Origin: an uncultured Clostridia bacterium
GTDB taxonomy: Bacteria; Bacillota; Clostridia; Christensenellales; Borkfalkiaceae
NCBI GenBank assembly: GCA_947625695.1
Contig: CANQPO010000007.1
Location: 1-48,966 of the forward strand
Direction: 5' to 3'
DNA length: 48,966 bases
A model generated the notes under the pieces. That model saw only the letters and a list, made by a program, of their open reading frames with translations. It made no database searches and was not told the origin of the DNA. Positions 7,573-15,538 of the stretch are shown piece after piece. Both the position numbers and the translations under genes were made by a program. Within the stretch, counting starts at the first letter, position 1. Each line of letters starts with the position of its first letter.

Positions 7573-9381
7573 TTACTCCAACACAGCTTTGATACGTCTC
7601 ACGCCCGCGGAGGAGGACTGCTCCTTCTGGATCTTAAAGTGCCCCAAGACCCCCGTGTGCGCGACATGGGGTCCCCCGCACATCTCCTTCGAGAACTCGC
7701 CGATGGAGTACGTCTTGACGACGTCGCCGTATTTGCTGTCGAACACGCCGACGAAATTTTCTCTCCGCGCCTCTTCGAGGGACATCTCGCGGAAGACGAC
7801 GGGCAGGTCCTCTTTGATCTTCTCGTTGACGAGGTCCTCGACCGCCTGCACCTCCTCGGCTGTCATGGCGCGGTCGAAGTTGAAGTCGAAGCGCATGCGC
7901 TCGTCGGTGATGTTGGAGCCCCGCTGGTTGCAGTCGGGGGAGAGCACCGTCTTCAGGGCGGCGTTGAGCAGGTGGGTCGCGGTGTGATACTTGGTCGCCA
8001 TCTCGCTGTGGCTCTCGAGCCCGCCCTTTGCTTCGCCCTTGGCGATGACGCGGCTCTTCTCCTGATGTTCCTTGAAGGCGGCATCGAAGCCCACCGTGTC
8101 CACGGTCAGCCCCTTCTCGGCGGCAAGTTCCTCGGTGAGCTCGAGGGGGAATCCGTAGGTGTCGTACAGGCGGAACGCCTGCTTCCCGCCGATGACCGTC
8201 TCCTCTTTATAGGAGGGGTCCTGCTTCTTCATGAACTCATTTTTGCGCGCGATGCCCTGCAGGCACTTGTCGAATTCCTTCATGCCCGTGACGAGGGTGG
8301 ATTCGAAGCGCGCCGCCTCCTTGCCGATCTCGTCAAGGATGTACTCCTCCTTTTCGACGAGCAGGGGATAGGACTCGTTGTACACCTCGCGGATGAACAC
8401 TTTGGCGACTTCGAGCATGGCGGTCGCGGGGACGCCGAGGGTGCGGCAATAGCGGATGCTCCTCCGCATGATGCGGCGGAGAATGTAGCCCGCGCCCACG
8501 TTGGAGGGCAGGATGCCGCACCGGTCGCCGATGAGCATGACGGTCGTGCGGGTATGGTCGGCAATGATGCGCATGGCGCGCTGTGTCTCCCCGCCGTCGC
8601 TGTACTTCTTGCCCGAGAGCTCCTCGAGCTTTGCGAGCGCGCCCGTGAAGAGGTCGGTGAGATAGGCGTCGTCCAGCCCGTTAAGGAAGAGCAGCATGCG
8701 GTCAAAGCCGAAGCCCGTGTCCACGTTCTTGCTGCTGAGGGGCTCGTAGCCCGTCTCCGTCTTCTTATATTGCATGTACACGTCGTTGCCGATCTCCACA
8801 TAGTCGTCGGGGAAGGACGGGTTTTCGAGGTTGCGGATGGGGTAGAACCACTCGTTGTCGGGTCCGCAGGGGGTGCCCACGGTGCCCTCGAGCTCCCACC
8901 AGTTGTCCTCTTTGGGAAGATAAAAGACGTGCTCGGGCTTGATGCCGAGAGAAATGAGGAGCTGCGCCGTCTCGTCGTCGCGGGGGGCGGAGTCGTTCCC
9001 CTCGAACACGGTGGTGCAGAGCTTGTCCTTGTCAAGGCCGAATACGTCCGTCAGAATTTCGAACGTCCAAGCGGTTTTCTCCTTTTTGAAGTAGTCGCCG
9101 AGGGACCAGTTTCCCATCATTTCGAAGAAGGTGAAGTGGGAAGGGTCGCCCACCGAGTCGATGTCCACGGTGCGCATACAGCCCTGCACGTTGCACAGCC
9201 GCTTGCCTGCGGGATGGGGCTTGCCGAGAAGGTAGGGCATGAGGGGCTGCATGCCGGCCACGTTGAACATGACGCCCGTCGTTCCGTCGCCGATGAGGGA
9301 CACCGCGCCGATATCGACGTGCCCCTTGCTCTTGTAAAAGTCGAGCCATTTTTGTCTGAGTTCCTTTGCTGTGATCTTCAT
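7573..9381 (-). CDS. alaS: Alanyl-tRNA synthetase, short form lacking the C-Ala domain
   Basis: 602 residues. The aminoacylation core is clear: KGHVDIGAVSLIGDGTTGVMF near the N-terminus, TFFEMMGNWSLGDYF for class II motif 2, and GAGYILRRIMRRSIRY. The editing domain keeps its zinc ligands HTATH and CGGPH. The protein ends at SSAGVRRIKAVLE, exactly where normal AlaRS (about 870 residues) continues into a coiled coil and C-Ala domain. Known short AlaRS forms exist in some lineages, so this may be functional; loss by repeat insertion is another option because a dispersed repeat abuts the stop codon. It charges tRNA-Ala with alanine in the cytoplasm. RBS AAGGAAATC upstream of ATG 9381. Confidence 0.93.
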   Translation of the reverse strand: MKITAKELRQKWLDFYKSKGHVDIGAVSLIGDGTTGVMFNVAGMQPLMPYLLGKPHPAGKRLCNVQGCMRTVDIDSVGDPSHFTFFEMMGNWSLGDYFKKEKTAWTFEILTDVFGLDKDKLCTTVFEGNDSAPRDDETAQLLISLGIKPEHVFYLPKEDNWWELEGTVGTPCGPDNEWFYPIRNLENPSFPDDYVEIGNDVYMQYKKTETGYEPLSSKNVDTGFGFDRMLLFLNGLDDAYLTDLFTGALAKLEELSGKKYSDGGETQRAMRIIADHTRTTVMLIGDRCGILPSNVGAGYILRRIMRRSIRYCRTLGVPATAMLEVAKVFIREVYNESYPLLVEKEEYILDEIGKEAARFESTLVTGMKEFDKCLQGIARKNEFMKKQDPSYKEETVIGGKQAFRLYDTYGFPLELTEELAAEKGLTVDTVGFDAAFKEHQEKSRVIAKGEAKGGLESHSEMATKYHTATHLLNAALKTVLSPDCNQRGSNITDERMRFDFNFDRAMTAEEVQAVEDLVNEKIKEDLPVVFREMSLEEARRENFVGVFDSKYGDVVKTYSIGEFSKEMCGGPHVAHTGVLGHFKIQKEQSSSAGVRRIKAVLE

Positions 9382-9399
9382 ATTCTATGATTTCCTTGA

Positions 9400-9620
9400 T
9401 TTGTTTTTGTTGATGTTTTCCTTGGCGCCCCTGTAGGTGGAGCCGGCAAAGTGAGGGAGTTACCTCGGCCCCCCTGTAGGGGAGTTGGCACGAACGTAAG
9501 CGAGTGACTGAGGGGTTTTTTAACCCTTTCCCCCTCGCTTCGCTCGGGTACTTTCCCTTTCAAGGACAGCAAGGGAGGCTAACTGCCCGCGACACTCTAA
9601 AAGGGACGGCGAAGGGTTCT
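9400..9620. repeat. Dispersed palindromic repeat cluster upstream of alaS
   Basis: Carries, mostly in reverse orientation, the modules GTGACTGAGGGGTTTT, CCCTTTCCCCCTCGCTTCG and CTTTCCCTTTCAAGGACAGC that recur at 10000, 20050, 24531 and 46736. No gene is seen in this gap. Confidence 0.8.
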
Positions 9621-9623
9621 TAC

Positions 9624-9974
9624 TCATTTCAACCCCAAACGCTTCAGAATGTCCGCCTTCACCGAATCATATTCTCGGGCGATTTGCAGATTGGAATATC
9701 TTGCGACCGCAATGCCTTGCTCGTTTAAAAAACGATCTCTTTCCGCGTCGTATCCCTCGCCCGCATCCTCGTAGTGTTGCGAACCGTCGAGTTCGATCGC
9801 CAACTTCGCTTCTGCACAATAAAAATCCACGATATACTGTCCGATCGGCTTTTGACGCACAAATTTGACGGGTAGTACTTTCAAAAACGTGTGCCAAAGT
9901 TTGCGTTCTTCTTTTGTTTGGCTTTTTCGTAGATCGCGCGCATAGCCCACTAACTTGTGTTGATAATGGATCAT
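9624..9974 (-). CDS. DUF559 family protein (Vsr/restriction-endonuclease-like fold)
   Basis: 116 residues starting MIHYQHKLVGYARDLRKSQT. ARDLRKSQTKEERKLWHTF, FVRQKPIGQYIVDFYCAEAKLAIELDGSQHY and GIAVARYSNLQI are the conserved blocks of DUF559, a PD-(D/E)xK-like fold related to the very short patch repair nuclease; Asp in VDFYC, and Glu and Asp in ELDGSQH, would be metal ligands. A nuclease role is inferred from fold, not proven. It stands alone between two repeat clusters, has a poor RBS, and may have moved in together with them. Confidence 0.88.
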   Translation of the reverse strand: MIHYQHKLVGYARDLRKSQTKEERKLWHTFLKVLPVKFVRQKPIGQYIVDFYCAEAKLAIELDGSQHYEDAGEGYDAERDRFLNEQGIAVARYSNLQIAREYDSVKADILKRLGLK

Positions 9975-9984
9975 AAGTTTTTAC

Positions 9985-10112
9985 AGAAACCCTTTCGGCG
10001 CTTACGCGCCACTTTCCCTTTCAGGGACAGCAAGGGGGTTGTCTTGTCGCCCCCGTGGGGACAGCAAGGGGGCTAACTGCCCGCGACACTTTAAAAGGGA
10101 TAGTAAGGGTCC
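9985..10112. repeat. Dispersed palindromic repeat cluster between DUF559 gene and cysS
   Basis: Contains CCCTTTCGGCGCTTACGCGCC, CTTTCCCTTTCAGGGACAGC and AGGGGGCTAACTGCCCGCGA. The last module also occurs at about 9570-9600, so the DUF559 gene is bracketed by the same sequence. Confidence 0.75.
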
Positions 10113-10113
10113 C

Positions 10114-11499
10114 TCAAATTTTACTCAGCGTATACCCCTCTTTGGAGTCCTTGACGGCATAGCCGAGCTGCTTTAAGCGTTCGCGCAGTTCGTCCGACTT
10201 TGCCCAATCCTTGGCAAGACGGGCTTTCCACCGCTCCTCGGCGACCGCCTTCACCTCGTCGGGCGCCTCGTCCTTGGGCGCATACTTTGCAAGATACGCC
10301 TTCGCGTCCCTTTTGAACAGCCCCAAAAGGGAATAGGTCGCGCGAATTTGATTGGTCATTCTGCGCGCCGTAGGGTCGTTTTCCGCCAAAAAACGCGATA
10401 CGTCCTTAAAATAACCGTATAAATCGGACAGGGCGAGCGCGGTGTTGAAATCGTCGCTCATCGCCTCGTCGAACTTCTTGTCGATCTCGGGATACAGCCC
10501 CTTCTCCTGCGGAAAGGTCTCCTCCGCCTTTTCGATAAGGGTATAAAAGCGCACGAGGTGCCCCTCCGCATTGGGGAAGAGGTCGTCGGTGATGTTGACG
10601 TCGCCGCGGTACCCCGTGGAAAGCAGCGCGAACTTGATCGCCTCATTACTGTATTTTGCGAGCAGGTCTTTGAGGAGCAGACTGTTGCCGAGCGACTTGC
10701 TCATCTTCTGCCCGTTGACCTTGATGAGCCCGTTGTGCGTCCAATATTTTGCAAACCGTTTGCCCGTTAAGGCCTCCGTCTGCGCAATTTCGTTTTCATG
10801 ATGAGGGAAGATGAGGTCCCGTCCGCCGCCGTGAATGTCGATCTGTTCGCCGAACGCGGCCCTGTTCATGGCAGAGCACTCGATGTGCCAGCCCGGGCGC
10901 CCCTTTCCCCAAGGGGACTCCCAAAAGATCTCTCCTTCCTTGGCCGCCTTCCAAAGGGCGAAGTCGTAGGGGTTCTTCTTGCTCTCGTCGTTTTCGACGC
11001 GCACCCCGTCGAGCATATCCTCCTTATCTCTGCCCGAGAGCTGCCCGTAGGCGGGGTAGCTGTCTACGTCGAAATACACGTCCCCGTTGGGCGCGGGATA
11101 GGCGTGCCCCTTTTGGATGAGGTCCTCAATAAAGGAGATGATGTTGCCGATGTTCTCGGTCGCCTTGAGCCAGACGGTGGGCTCGTCCACGTCGAGCTCG
11201 CGCATCACCCCGTCGATCTCGCCGATCATCATCTGGGCGTACTTGTCGGCGGGAATGCCCGTCTCCTTGCTCTTTGCGATGATCTTGTCGTCGACGTCGG
11301 TATAGTTGCGGGCGTAGGTGACCTCATAGCCCTGCTTTTCGAGAAACTTGCGGAAAATGTCGTATAAGATCGCCTGAAAGCCGTGCCCGACGTGCGCCTC
11401 TCCCGACACCGTGATGCCGCAGGCGTACATCTTGACCTTCCCCTCTTCAAGGGGGACAAATTCTTCCTTTTTTCTGGTGAGAGAATTGTATATCTTCAT
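10114..11499 (-). CDS. cysS: Cysteinyl-tRNA synthetase
   Basis: 461 residues, a class I synthetase that attaches cysteine to tRNA-Cys. The HIGH motif appears as HVGH within CGITVSGEAHVGHGFQ, a divergent version of the usual CGPTVY..HIGN; zinc ligands include Cys27 in YACGITV, CSAMN and HHENEIAQ; KMSKSLGNS is the KMSKS loop near residue 265. The DALR anticodon domain fills the last 100 residues. It starts four bases after cysE, so cysteine synthesis and cysteine charging form one operon, a common Firmicutes arrangement. Confidence 0.97.
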   Translation of the reverse strand: MKIYNSLTRKKEEFVPLEEGKVKMYACGITVSGEAHVGHGFQAILYDIFRKFLEKQGYEVTYARNYTDVDDKIIAKSKETGIPADKYAQMMIGEIDGVMRELDVDEPTVWLKATENIGNIISFIEDLIQKGHAYPAPNGDVYFDVDSYPAYGQLSGRDKEDMLDGVRVENDESKKNPYDFALWKAAKEGEIFWESPWGKGRPGWHIECSAMNRAAFGEQIDIHGGGRDLIFPHHENEIAQTEALTGKRFAKYWTHNGLIKVNGQKMSKSLGNSLLLKDLLAKYSNEAIKFALLSTGYRGDVNITDDLFPNAEGHLVRFYTLIEKAEETFPQEKGLYPEIDKKFDEAMSDDFNTALALSDLYGYFKDVSRFLAENDPTARRMTNQIRATYSLLGLFKRDAKAYLAKYAPKDEAPDEVKAVAEERWKARLAKDWAKSDELRERLKQLGYAVKDSKEGYTLSKI

Positions 11500-11503
11500 A
11501 AAA

Positions 11504-12151
11504 TTACCTGTCTTCGTCTCTCTTTTCGAGTTTTTCTTCGAGGGCGAACACCCGCTCGCGGAGAGAACAGAGCTCCTTGACGATGGGGTCCTCCTTTTCG
11601 GGCAGGAGGTCCTGCACCTTCTCGCCGTTGATCCTGACGACCCGCGCGGGCACGCCCACCACGGTGGCGTAGGGAGGGACTTCGCTCAACACGACCGCTC
11701 CCGCGCCGATCTTGGCGCCCTCGCCCACGGTGAACCCGCCGAGCACCTTTGCGCCGCAGGAAATGGTGACGTTCCGCTTGATGGTGGGGTGGCGCTTGCC
11801 TTTTTCCTTGCCCGTACCGCCGAGGGTGACCCCTTGGTAGATAACGACCCCCTCCTCGATCTCCGCCGTTTCGCCGATGACGACCCCCGCGCCGTGGTCG
11901 ATAAAGACGCCTGCTGCGATCTTTGCGGCGGGGTGGATCTCGATGCCCGTCGTGAATTTCGCCCATTGGGAAGTCATGCGGGCGAGGAGCTTGAGGTGCA
12001 TGCGATAGAGCCTGTTCGCCCAGCGGTGCCACGAGAGCGCGTGCACCCCAGAATAGGTGAGCCAAATTTCGAATTTACTGCGGGCGGCGGGGTCGTTCCG
12101 CTTTGCCGCCGCGATGTCTTTTCTCAACCGTTTGAAAAAAATGATCCCCAC
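11504..12151 (-). CDS. cysE: Serine O-acetyltransferase
   Basis: About 215 residues. The N-terminal helical domain is followed by hexapeptide repeats with GIEIHPAAKIAAGVFIDHGAGVVIGETAEIEEGVVIYQGVTLGG, the core of CysE; His in DHGAG is catalytic. It makes O-acetylserine from serine and acetyl-CoA, the first step of cysteine synthesis, and is normally inhibited by cysteine. The start is uncertain: GTG 12151 lies inside the purine-rich stretch AAAGGGGGTGGGG that would be the RBS, so an ATT at 12142-12144 or a later TTG may really be used. Cotranscribed with cysS. Confidence 0.93.
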   Translation of the reverse strand: MGIIFFKRLRKDIAAAKRNDPAARSKFEIWLTYSGVHALSWHRWANRLYRMHLKLLARMTSQWAKFTTGIEIHPAAKIAAGVFIDHGAGVVIGETAEIEEGVVIYQGVTLGGTGKEKGKRHPTIKRNVTISCGAKVLGGFTVGEGAKIGAGAVVLSEVPPYATVVGVPARVVRINGEKVQDLLPEKEDPIVKELCSLRERVFALEEKLEKRDEDR

Positions 12152-12175
12152 CCCCTTTGCAAACAGTATATTCCT

Positions 12176-12814
12176 TTATGCGGGCGTTTCGTCCGTATGC
12201 GCGATCGGGATCGTGTCGATTTTATATTCGGCGAGACAGTTGTCCCGCATCTCCTCGTTGAAAATTTTTTGGGTGAGCAGATATTCGAACACCACGTCCC
12301 GCACGCTGTTCCGCTTGAGCTCGTACCCGCACACGGCGAGCAGATTGTTGACGTCGAACGCTTGCATGCGGCAGACGAGGGCGATCGCCATGACGGTGCA
12401 CTTTTCGGGATAGTACTTCCCCTTCACGATCCCCTGCCACACGACGTCCTCAAGGGCGAGCATCTTCCCCACCTTTTCGGGCGTCAGATCGTACTTTTTG
12501 AGGACGGTGGGCAGGAGCTTTGCAAAGGTCAGCTTACGAAAGGGGTCTTTTATTCGGTCGGAAAGAGAGGGAAAGGCGAAACCGAAGGTGAATTCGGTGT
12601 CCGCGAGTCCCGCTTTGAAGTTGGCGACGATCTCTTGCCAATTCTCCTGATGGACGATGCGCATGAATTCGGAATCCTTGCGGGTGATGTTCCCGTCGGG
12701 GCCGACCGTGAGCATTTCGGGCATTTTATAGCCCTCGATGGCGGCGATCTTCACATAGTCCGAATACTGTGAAGCGAAAAATTCATCCAACTCTCTGACG
12801 TAGCTGTATTCCAT
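12176..12814 (-). CDS. Protein with degenerate XRE-like helix-turn-helix and helical C-terminal domain
   Basis: 212 residues. The first 100 residues include KMPEMLTVGPDGNITRKDSE and are not recognised. Residues about 105-160 (TVLKKYDLTPEKVGKMLAL...GKYYPEKCTVMAIALVCRM) read as a lambda-repressor-like HTH, and the end (LLAVCGYELKRNSVRDVVFEYLL) matches the helical extension common in Clostridia XRE proteins. DNA binding is therefore likely but unproven. The promoter -10 box TACAAT ends seven bases before the ATG with no RBS, so the mRNA is predicted to be leaderless. Ends 24 bases before cysE. Confidence 0.7.
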   Translation of the reverse strand: MEYSYVRELDEFFASQYSDYVKIAAIEGYKMPEMLTVGPDGNITRKDSEFMRIVHQENWQEIVANFKAGLADTEFTFGFAFPSLSDRIKDPFRKLTFAKLLPTVLKKYDLTPEKVGKMLALEDVVWQGIVKGKYYPEKCTVMAIALVCRMQAFDVNNLLAVCGYELKRNSVRDVVFEYLLTQKIFNEEMRDNCLAEYKIDTIPIAHTDETPA

Positions 12815-12821
12815 GAGCAGT

Positions 12822-12850
12822 ATTGTACCATTTTATGCGAAAAAAAGCAA
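12822..12850 (-). promoter_or_regulatory. Promoter predicting a leaderless mRNA for the HTH protein
   Basis: TTGCTT, 17 bases, TACAAT on the minus strand; only seven bases separate the -10 box from ATG 12814, so transcription should begin at the start codon. Confidence 0.7.
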
Positions 12851-12869
12851 AGCATTTTCATGTCATTCC

Positions 12870-12897
12870 GAAAAAAACGGAGCCTTGCGGCTCCGAA
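12870..12897 (-). terminator. Terminator of the lgt operon
   Basis: CGGAGCC, four-base loop, GGCTCCG then TTTTTTT on the minus strand, five bases after the lgt stop. Confidence 0.88.
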
Positions 12898-12901
12898 AGG
12901 G

Positions 12902-13657
12902 CTATTTGGTTTTTCTTCTCTGGAGGCGGGAACACAACAGAAGCGCCGCGCCCAAAAGGACGAGCAAGATAGAGAGGTACTGCGCCGGCGACAGCACGGG
13001 AAGCAGCATGCCGCGGTCGTCGTCCCGCAAAAACTCGATGAAAAAGCGAAATACGCCATATAAGATCAAATAGAGCGGGAAAGAATTCTTTTTGCCGAAC
13101 CGCCAGAGAAAGAGAGCAAGCAGCGCCAAAAACGCCGCCTCGTACAGTTGGGTGGGGTGAATTTTGACCGCGCCGCCGTAGTGTTCGTAGGGAAGAGATC
13201 CTGCGGGAAAGGTCACCCCGAAGATGCAATCGGTCGGCTTTCCGTAGCAACACCCGCCCAAAAAACAGCCGACCCTCCCAAGCGCATGCCCCGCGGGAAT
13301 GCAGGGGGCGAGATCGGAAAAACGGTCGCGCACCGGCACCGTGCGGCGCTTGAAGCGCAGGATCGCCCAAAAAAGCAGGAGCGCAAAGAGAAGTCCTCCG
13401 TAAAAGGTCGCCCCGCCAAAGACAAATTCTCCCCTCTCCACCCACTTGAACAGCGCGTCCAAAAGCATGGCGGCGGGCAAAGCCGCCGCCAACGCGATGA
13501 GGAGCGCCTCGATTACAAAGCTGTTCTCTTCCCCGCACCCCTTATGACGGTGCACGGTGAGCCCCGTAAACATTCCGACCGTAAGCCCCACCCCCGCGAT
13601 CATGAGCAGGGTGTAGGGGTAGAGTGTCAGCCCGAATAGGGTAAACGAGGGAGCCAT
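12902..13657 (-). CDS. lgt: Prolipoprotein diacylglyceryl transferase family protein
   Basis: 251 residues with about seven membrane helices. HALGRVGCFLGGCCYG near 143-158 is the Lgt signature with the essential His and Arg, HPTQLYE follows near 190, and RFFIEFLRDDDRG near 215 carries the second essential Arg. Lgt moves diacylglycerol from phosphatidylglycerol to the lipobox cysteine of prolipoproteins at the membrane; several substrates are encoded in this window. It is somewhat shorter than usual. Its ATG abuts the stop of the preceding small membrane protein, and the operon begins with a promoter facing an XRE regulator, which is unusual for a housekeeping lgt and may mean this is a second, regulated copy. 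Confidence 0.9.
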   Translation of the reverse strand: MAPSFTLFGLTLYPYTLLMIAGVGLTVGMFTGLTVHRHKGCGEENSFVIEALLIALAAALPAAMLLDALFKWVERGEFVFGGATFYGGLLFALLLFWAILRFKRRTVPVRDRFSDLAPCIPAGHALGRVGCFLGGCCYGKPTDCIFGVTFPAGSLPYEHYGGAVKIHPTQLYEAAFLALLALFLWRFGKKNSFPLYLILYGVFRFFIEFLRDDDRGMLLPVLSPAQYLSILLVLLGAALLLCSRLQRRKTK

Positions 13658-14050
13658 TTACTGCGGCTTTCTTGCGGCGAAGATCGCCTGCAACAGCCCC
13701 ATGAGAACGGACACGATCGTGCAGAGGGAAAGGGTGAAGGAGAACCCTCCCACAAAGACGCATTGCAGCACAAGGCAGCCGACCTGCAATAAAAATCCGA
13801 GGACGGAGAGCGCCGTACCCGCTTTTTTGTAGGTGAATGCCTGTATCCCGCCGATCAGCATGAGGAGCGCGCCGCCGATCCCGAGACAGATAAACCCTAC
13901 CATGTACCCGACAGGGGTGCCGCTCTCTCCGCCGACCGCAGACGAAACGCCCGCGCAGGTCTGCGCGCATGCCGCCCAGAGAATTCCGCCGATGAGCCCG
14001 AAAATGGCGCCCAAAATGGCAAACACCAGAGCCGCTGTGTTCTTTTTCAT
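13658..14050 (-). CDS. Small four-helix membrane protein of unknown function
   Basis: 130 residues with four predicted membrane segments: LVFAILGAIFGLIGGILWAA, GYMVGFICLGIGGALLMLIGG, ALSVLGFLLQVGCLVLQCVF and TIVSVLMGLLQAIFAA. The pattern resembles DUF4064/DUF308-like small membrane proteins, but I make no firm assignment. GGAGG lies ten bases before ATG 14050. Its ATG overlaps the upstream stop codon as ATGA and its stop abuts lgt, so the three genes are tightly coupled. Confidence 0.75.
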   Translation of the reverse strand: MKKNTAALVFAILGAIFGLIGGILWAACAQTCAGVSSAVGGESGTPVGYMVGFICLGIGGALLMLIGGIQAFTYKKAGTALSVLGFLLQVGCLVLQCVFVGGFSFTLSLCTIVSVLMGLLQAIFAARKPQ

Positions 14051-14265
14051 AGCTTAAAAACCTCCGAATTTTTTATTTCTAACCGATTTTGGTTAGTTTC
14101 CACCTTTCGATAATGGGAAGAAAGGGAGCGCAGTCCGCCGATGAGCCCCGCCGCCAATCCCTCAAACAGGCATAAAAGCGCGAGCGCAAACAGCGCAAGA
14201 AAGAGGCGTATATGAAAGAACAACCCGAAAGTCATATCCTTTTGTCTCTTCGACGCGCGTTTCAT
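14047..14265 (-). CDS. Small single-helix membrane protein, first gene of the lgt operon
   Basis: 72 residues starting MKRASKRQK, one strong membrane helix (about 18-48, FHIRLFLALFALALLCLFEGLAAG is its core) and a charged C-terminus. An upstream ATG (14289) overlaps the TATAAT box and cannot be in the transcript, so ATG 14265, with AAATAGGG just upstream, is preferred. It overlaps the next gene as ATGA. Function unknown. Confidence 0.6.
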   Translation of the reverse strand: MKRASKRQKDMTFGLFFHIRLFLALFALALLCLFEGLAAGLIGGLRSLSSHYRKVETNQNRLEIKNSEVFKL

Positions 14266-14287
14266 CCCTATTTTTCCCTTTTTCGAC

Positions 14288-14316
14288 ATTATAACTCATT
14301 TGAGTTTGTGTGTCAA
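14288..14316 (-). promoter_or_regulatory. Promoter of the lgt operon with palindromic operator
   Basis: TTGACA, 17 bases, TATAAT on the minus strand. Between the two boxes lies the inverted repeat AACTCA-TT-TGAGTT (14293-14306), well placed for repression; a half site AACTCA recurs at 14337-14342 next to the divergent XRE gene, suggesting that regulator as the binder. Confidence 0.75.
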
Positions 14317-14378
14317 CTGTTTTTGGTTATTATTTTAACTCAAATTCGCTTAAAATGAAAAAAAGACGGAGGTGAAAC

Positions 14379-14666
14379 ATGGACGTATTGGAAAAGATAG
14401 ACCGCCTGCGCTTGGAGCGGGGGTGGTCGGTAAACAATCTCGCCATGGAGGCGATGCTGACGCAATCTACGTTGAACAACCTGTATTCGCGGCGCGCCGA
14501 GCCGAAGTTGTCTACTTTGAGGGCGATCTGCGGGGCGTTCGGGGTCACGCTCGCCGAATTTTTTGCCGAGGAGGCAGAGTCTCCCGACGCGGAGCTCATC
14601 CGCCGCGTGCGCGCGCTATCCGAAGAGCAAAAGCGCGGACTTTTGCTTTTGTTGCGCGAAAAATAA
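14379..14666 (+). CDS. XRE family transcriptional regulator
   Basis: 95 residues. Residues 4-62 form a lambda-repressor-like HTH (LRLERGWSVNNLAMEAMLTQSTLNNLYSRRAEPKLSTLRAICGAFGVTLAEFF); the short tail EEQKRGLLLLLREK is common in such small regulators. GGAGGTG precedes the ATG by seven bases. It is transcribed away from the lgt operon and the shared gap contains the AACTCA palindrome and half-site, so it probably controls that operon and itself. The ligand, if any, is unknown. Confidence 0.9.
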   Translation: MDVLEKIDRLRLERGWSVNNLAMEAMLTQSTLNNLYSRRAEPKLSTLRAICGAFGVTLAEFFAEEAESPDAELIRRVRALSEEQKRGLLLLLREK

Positions 14667-14694
14667 GATTTTTTGTTTTTGGGGAGTATTTTCT

Positions 14695-15300
14695 AAATGC
14701 CCACCCCCTTGGTCCCCCTCCCGTGGAGGGGGTTTTGTTGGCTGAAGCGTCATGCTACACACATTATTCTAAATTACGTCACCCTGCCCCGCCATTCTAA
14801 TCACGTCACCCTGAGCGTAGTCGAAGGGTGTCCGCATTATAATAAGGACATTCCTCGACTTCGCTACTTCGCCTTCGGCTCGTGCCGCGCTTAGAGAAAC
14901 AGAACTTCGCGCGGGGCGAAATGACGTGATTTAGAACTGTTTCGCGTTTCCCCTTGCTGTCCCTCGCGAAGCGGGGGAAAGTGGCGAACGCATTGAGCCG
15001 AAAGAGGGAATGGCGTACCATGCAAGAAAACAAGGTGACCCCCTCCCCTACCCCTCCCCCGCGCGAACGCGGGGGAGGGCAAGAATACCCACTCCCTTGG
15101 TCCCCCTCCCGTGGAGGGGGTTTGTTGAACTCCGTTCCCCCTTCAAAGGGGGCAGCTCTTTGCCCCCTCCGTGGGAGGGGGTTTTATTAAGGTGCCCCCT
15201 CCCCTACCCCTCCCCCGCGCGAACGCGCGGGGGAGGGCAAAAATTACCAACCACCTCAGTCACTTCGTGACAGCTCCTCCTGAGGAGGAGCCTTATACCT
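14695..15300. repeat. Large cluster of dispersed palindromic repeats
   Basis: No gene is seen. Modules: CCACCCCCTTGGTCCCCCTCC (14699 and again 15090), the CGTCACCCTGAGCG...GGGTGTCCGCATTATAATAAGG element (about 14775-14930), CTTGCTGTCCCTCGCGAAGCG (14953), CCCCTACCCCTCCCCCGCGCG (15047 and 15199) and CTCAGTCACTTCGTGACAGC with CTCCTCCTGAGGAGGAG (15256-15295). Each module is itself a hairpin. 15301-15460 is AT-rich with nothing recognisable. Confidence 0.85.
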
Positions 15301-15467
15301 CTCGGCAAAAAGCAAAATCCCGCTCTAAAAAGTGAAAATGCCGTAAAATATTCAAAATCTTTGTTAAAGATTTGCGAAAAATATTTTCACTAAATTAAAA
15401 AATCACAAATTTTGGCACTTTTTTTGAGAAAAAAGCCCTTTTTCAATATCTTTTTTCTTAAAAATGC

Positions 15468-15496
15468 TTGCAATTTTTCAACACTTGTGTTAATAT
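15468..15496 (+). promoter_or_regulatory. Promoter of the DeoR-family gene with inverted repeat
   Basis: TTGCAA, 17 bases, TAATAT. The spacer and -10 edge hold AACAC-TT-GTGTT, an inverted repeat that could be an autoregulatory operator. Confidence 0.65.
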
Positions 15497-15538
15497 CTTA
15501 CATGGTAGAAATTAAAAATTAAATAGGAGAGTATCGTC

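Noticed and set aside
14266..14289. ATG 14289 as start of the first gene of the lgt operon
   Set aside because: It overlaps the TATAAT box and would lie upstream of the transcription start.
14695..15300. Regularly spaced repeats considered as a CRISPR array
   Set aside because: The modules differ in length and sequence, lie in varying order and orientation, have no unique spacers of constant size, and no cas gene is present.
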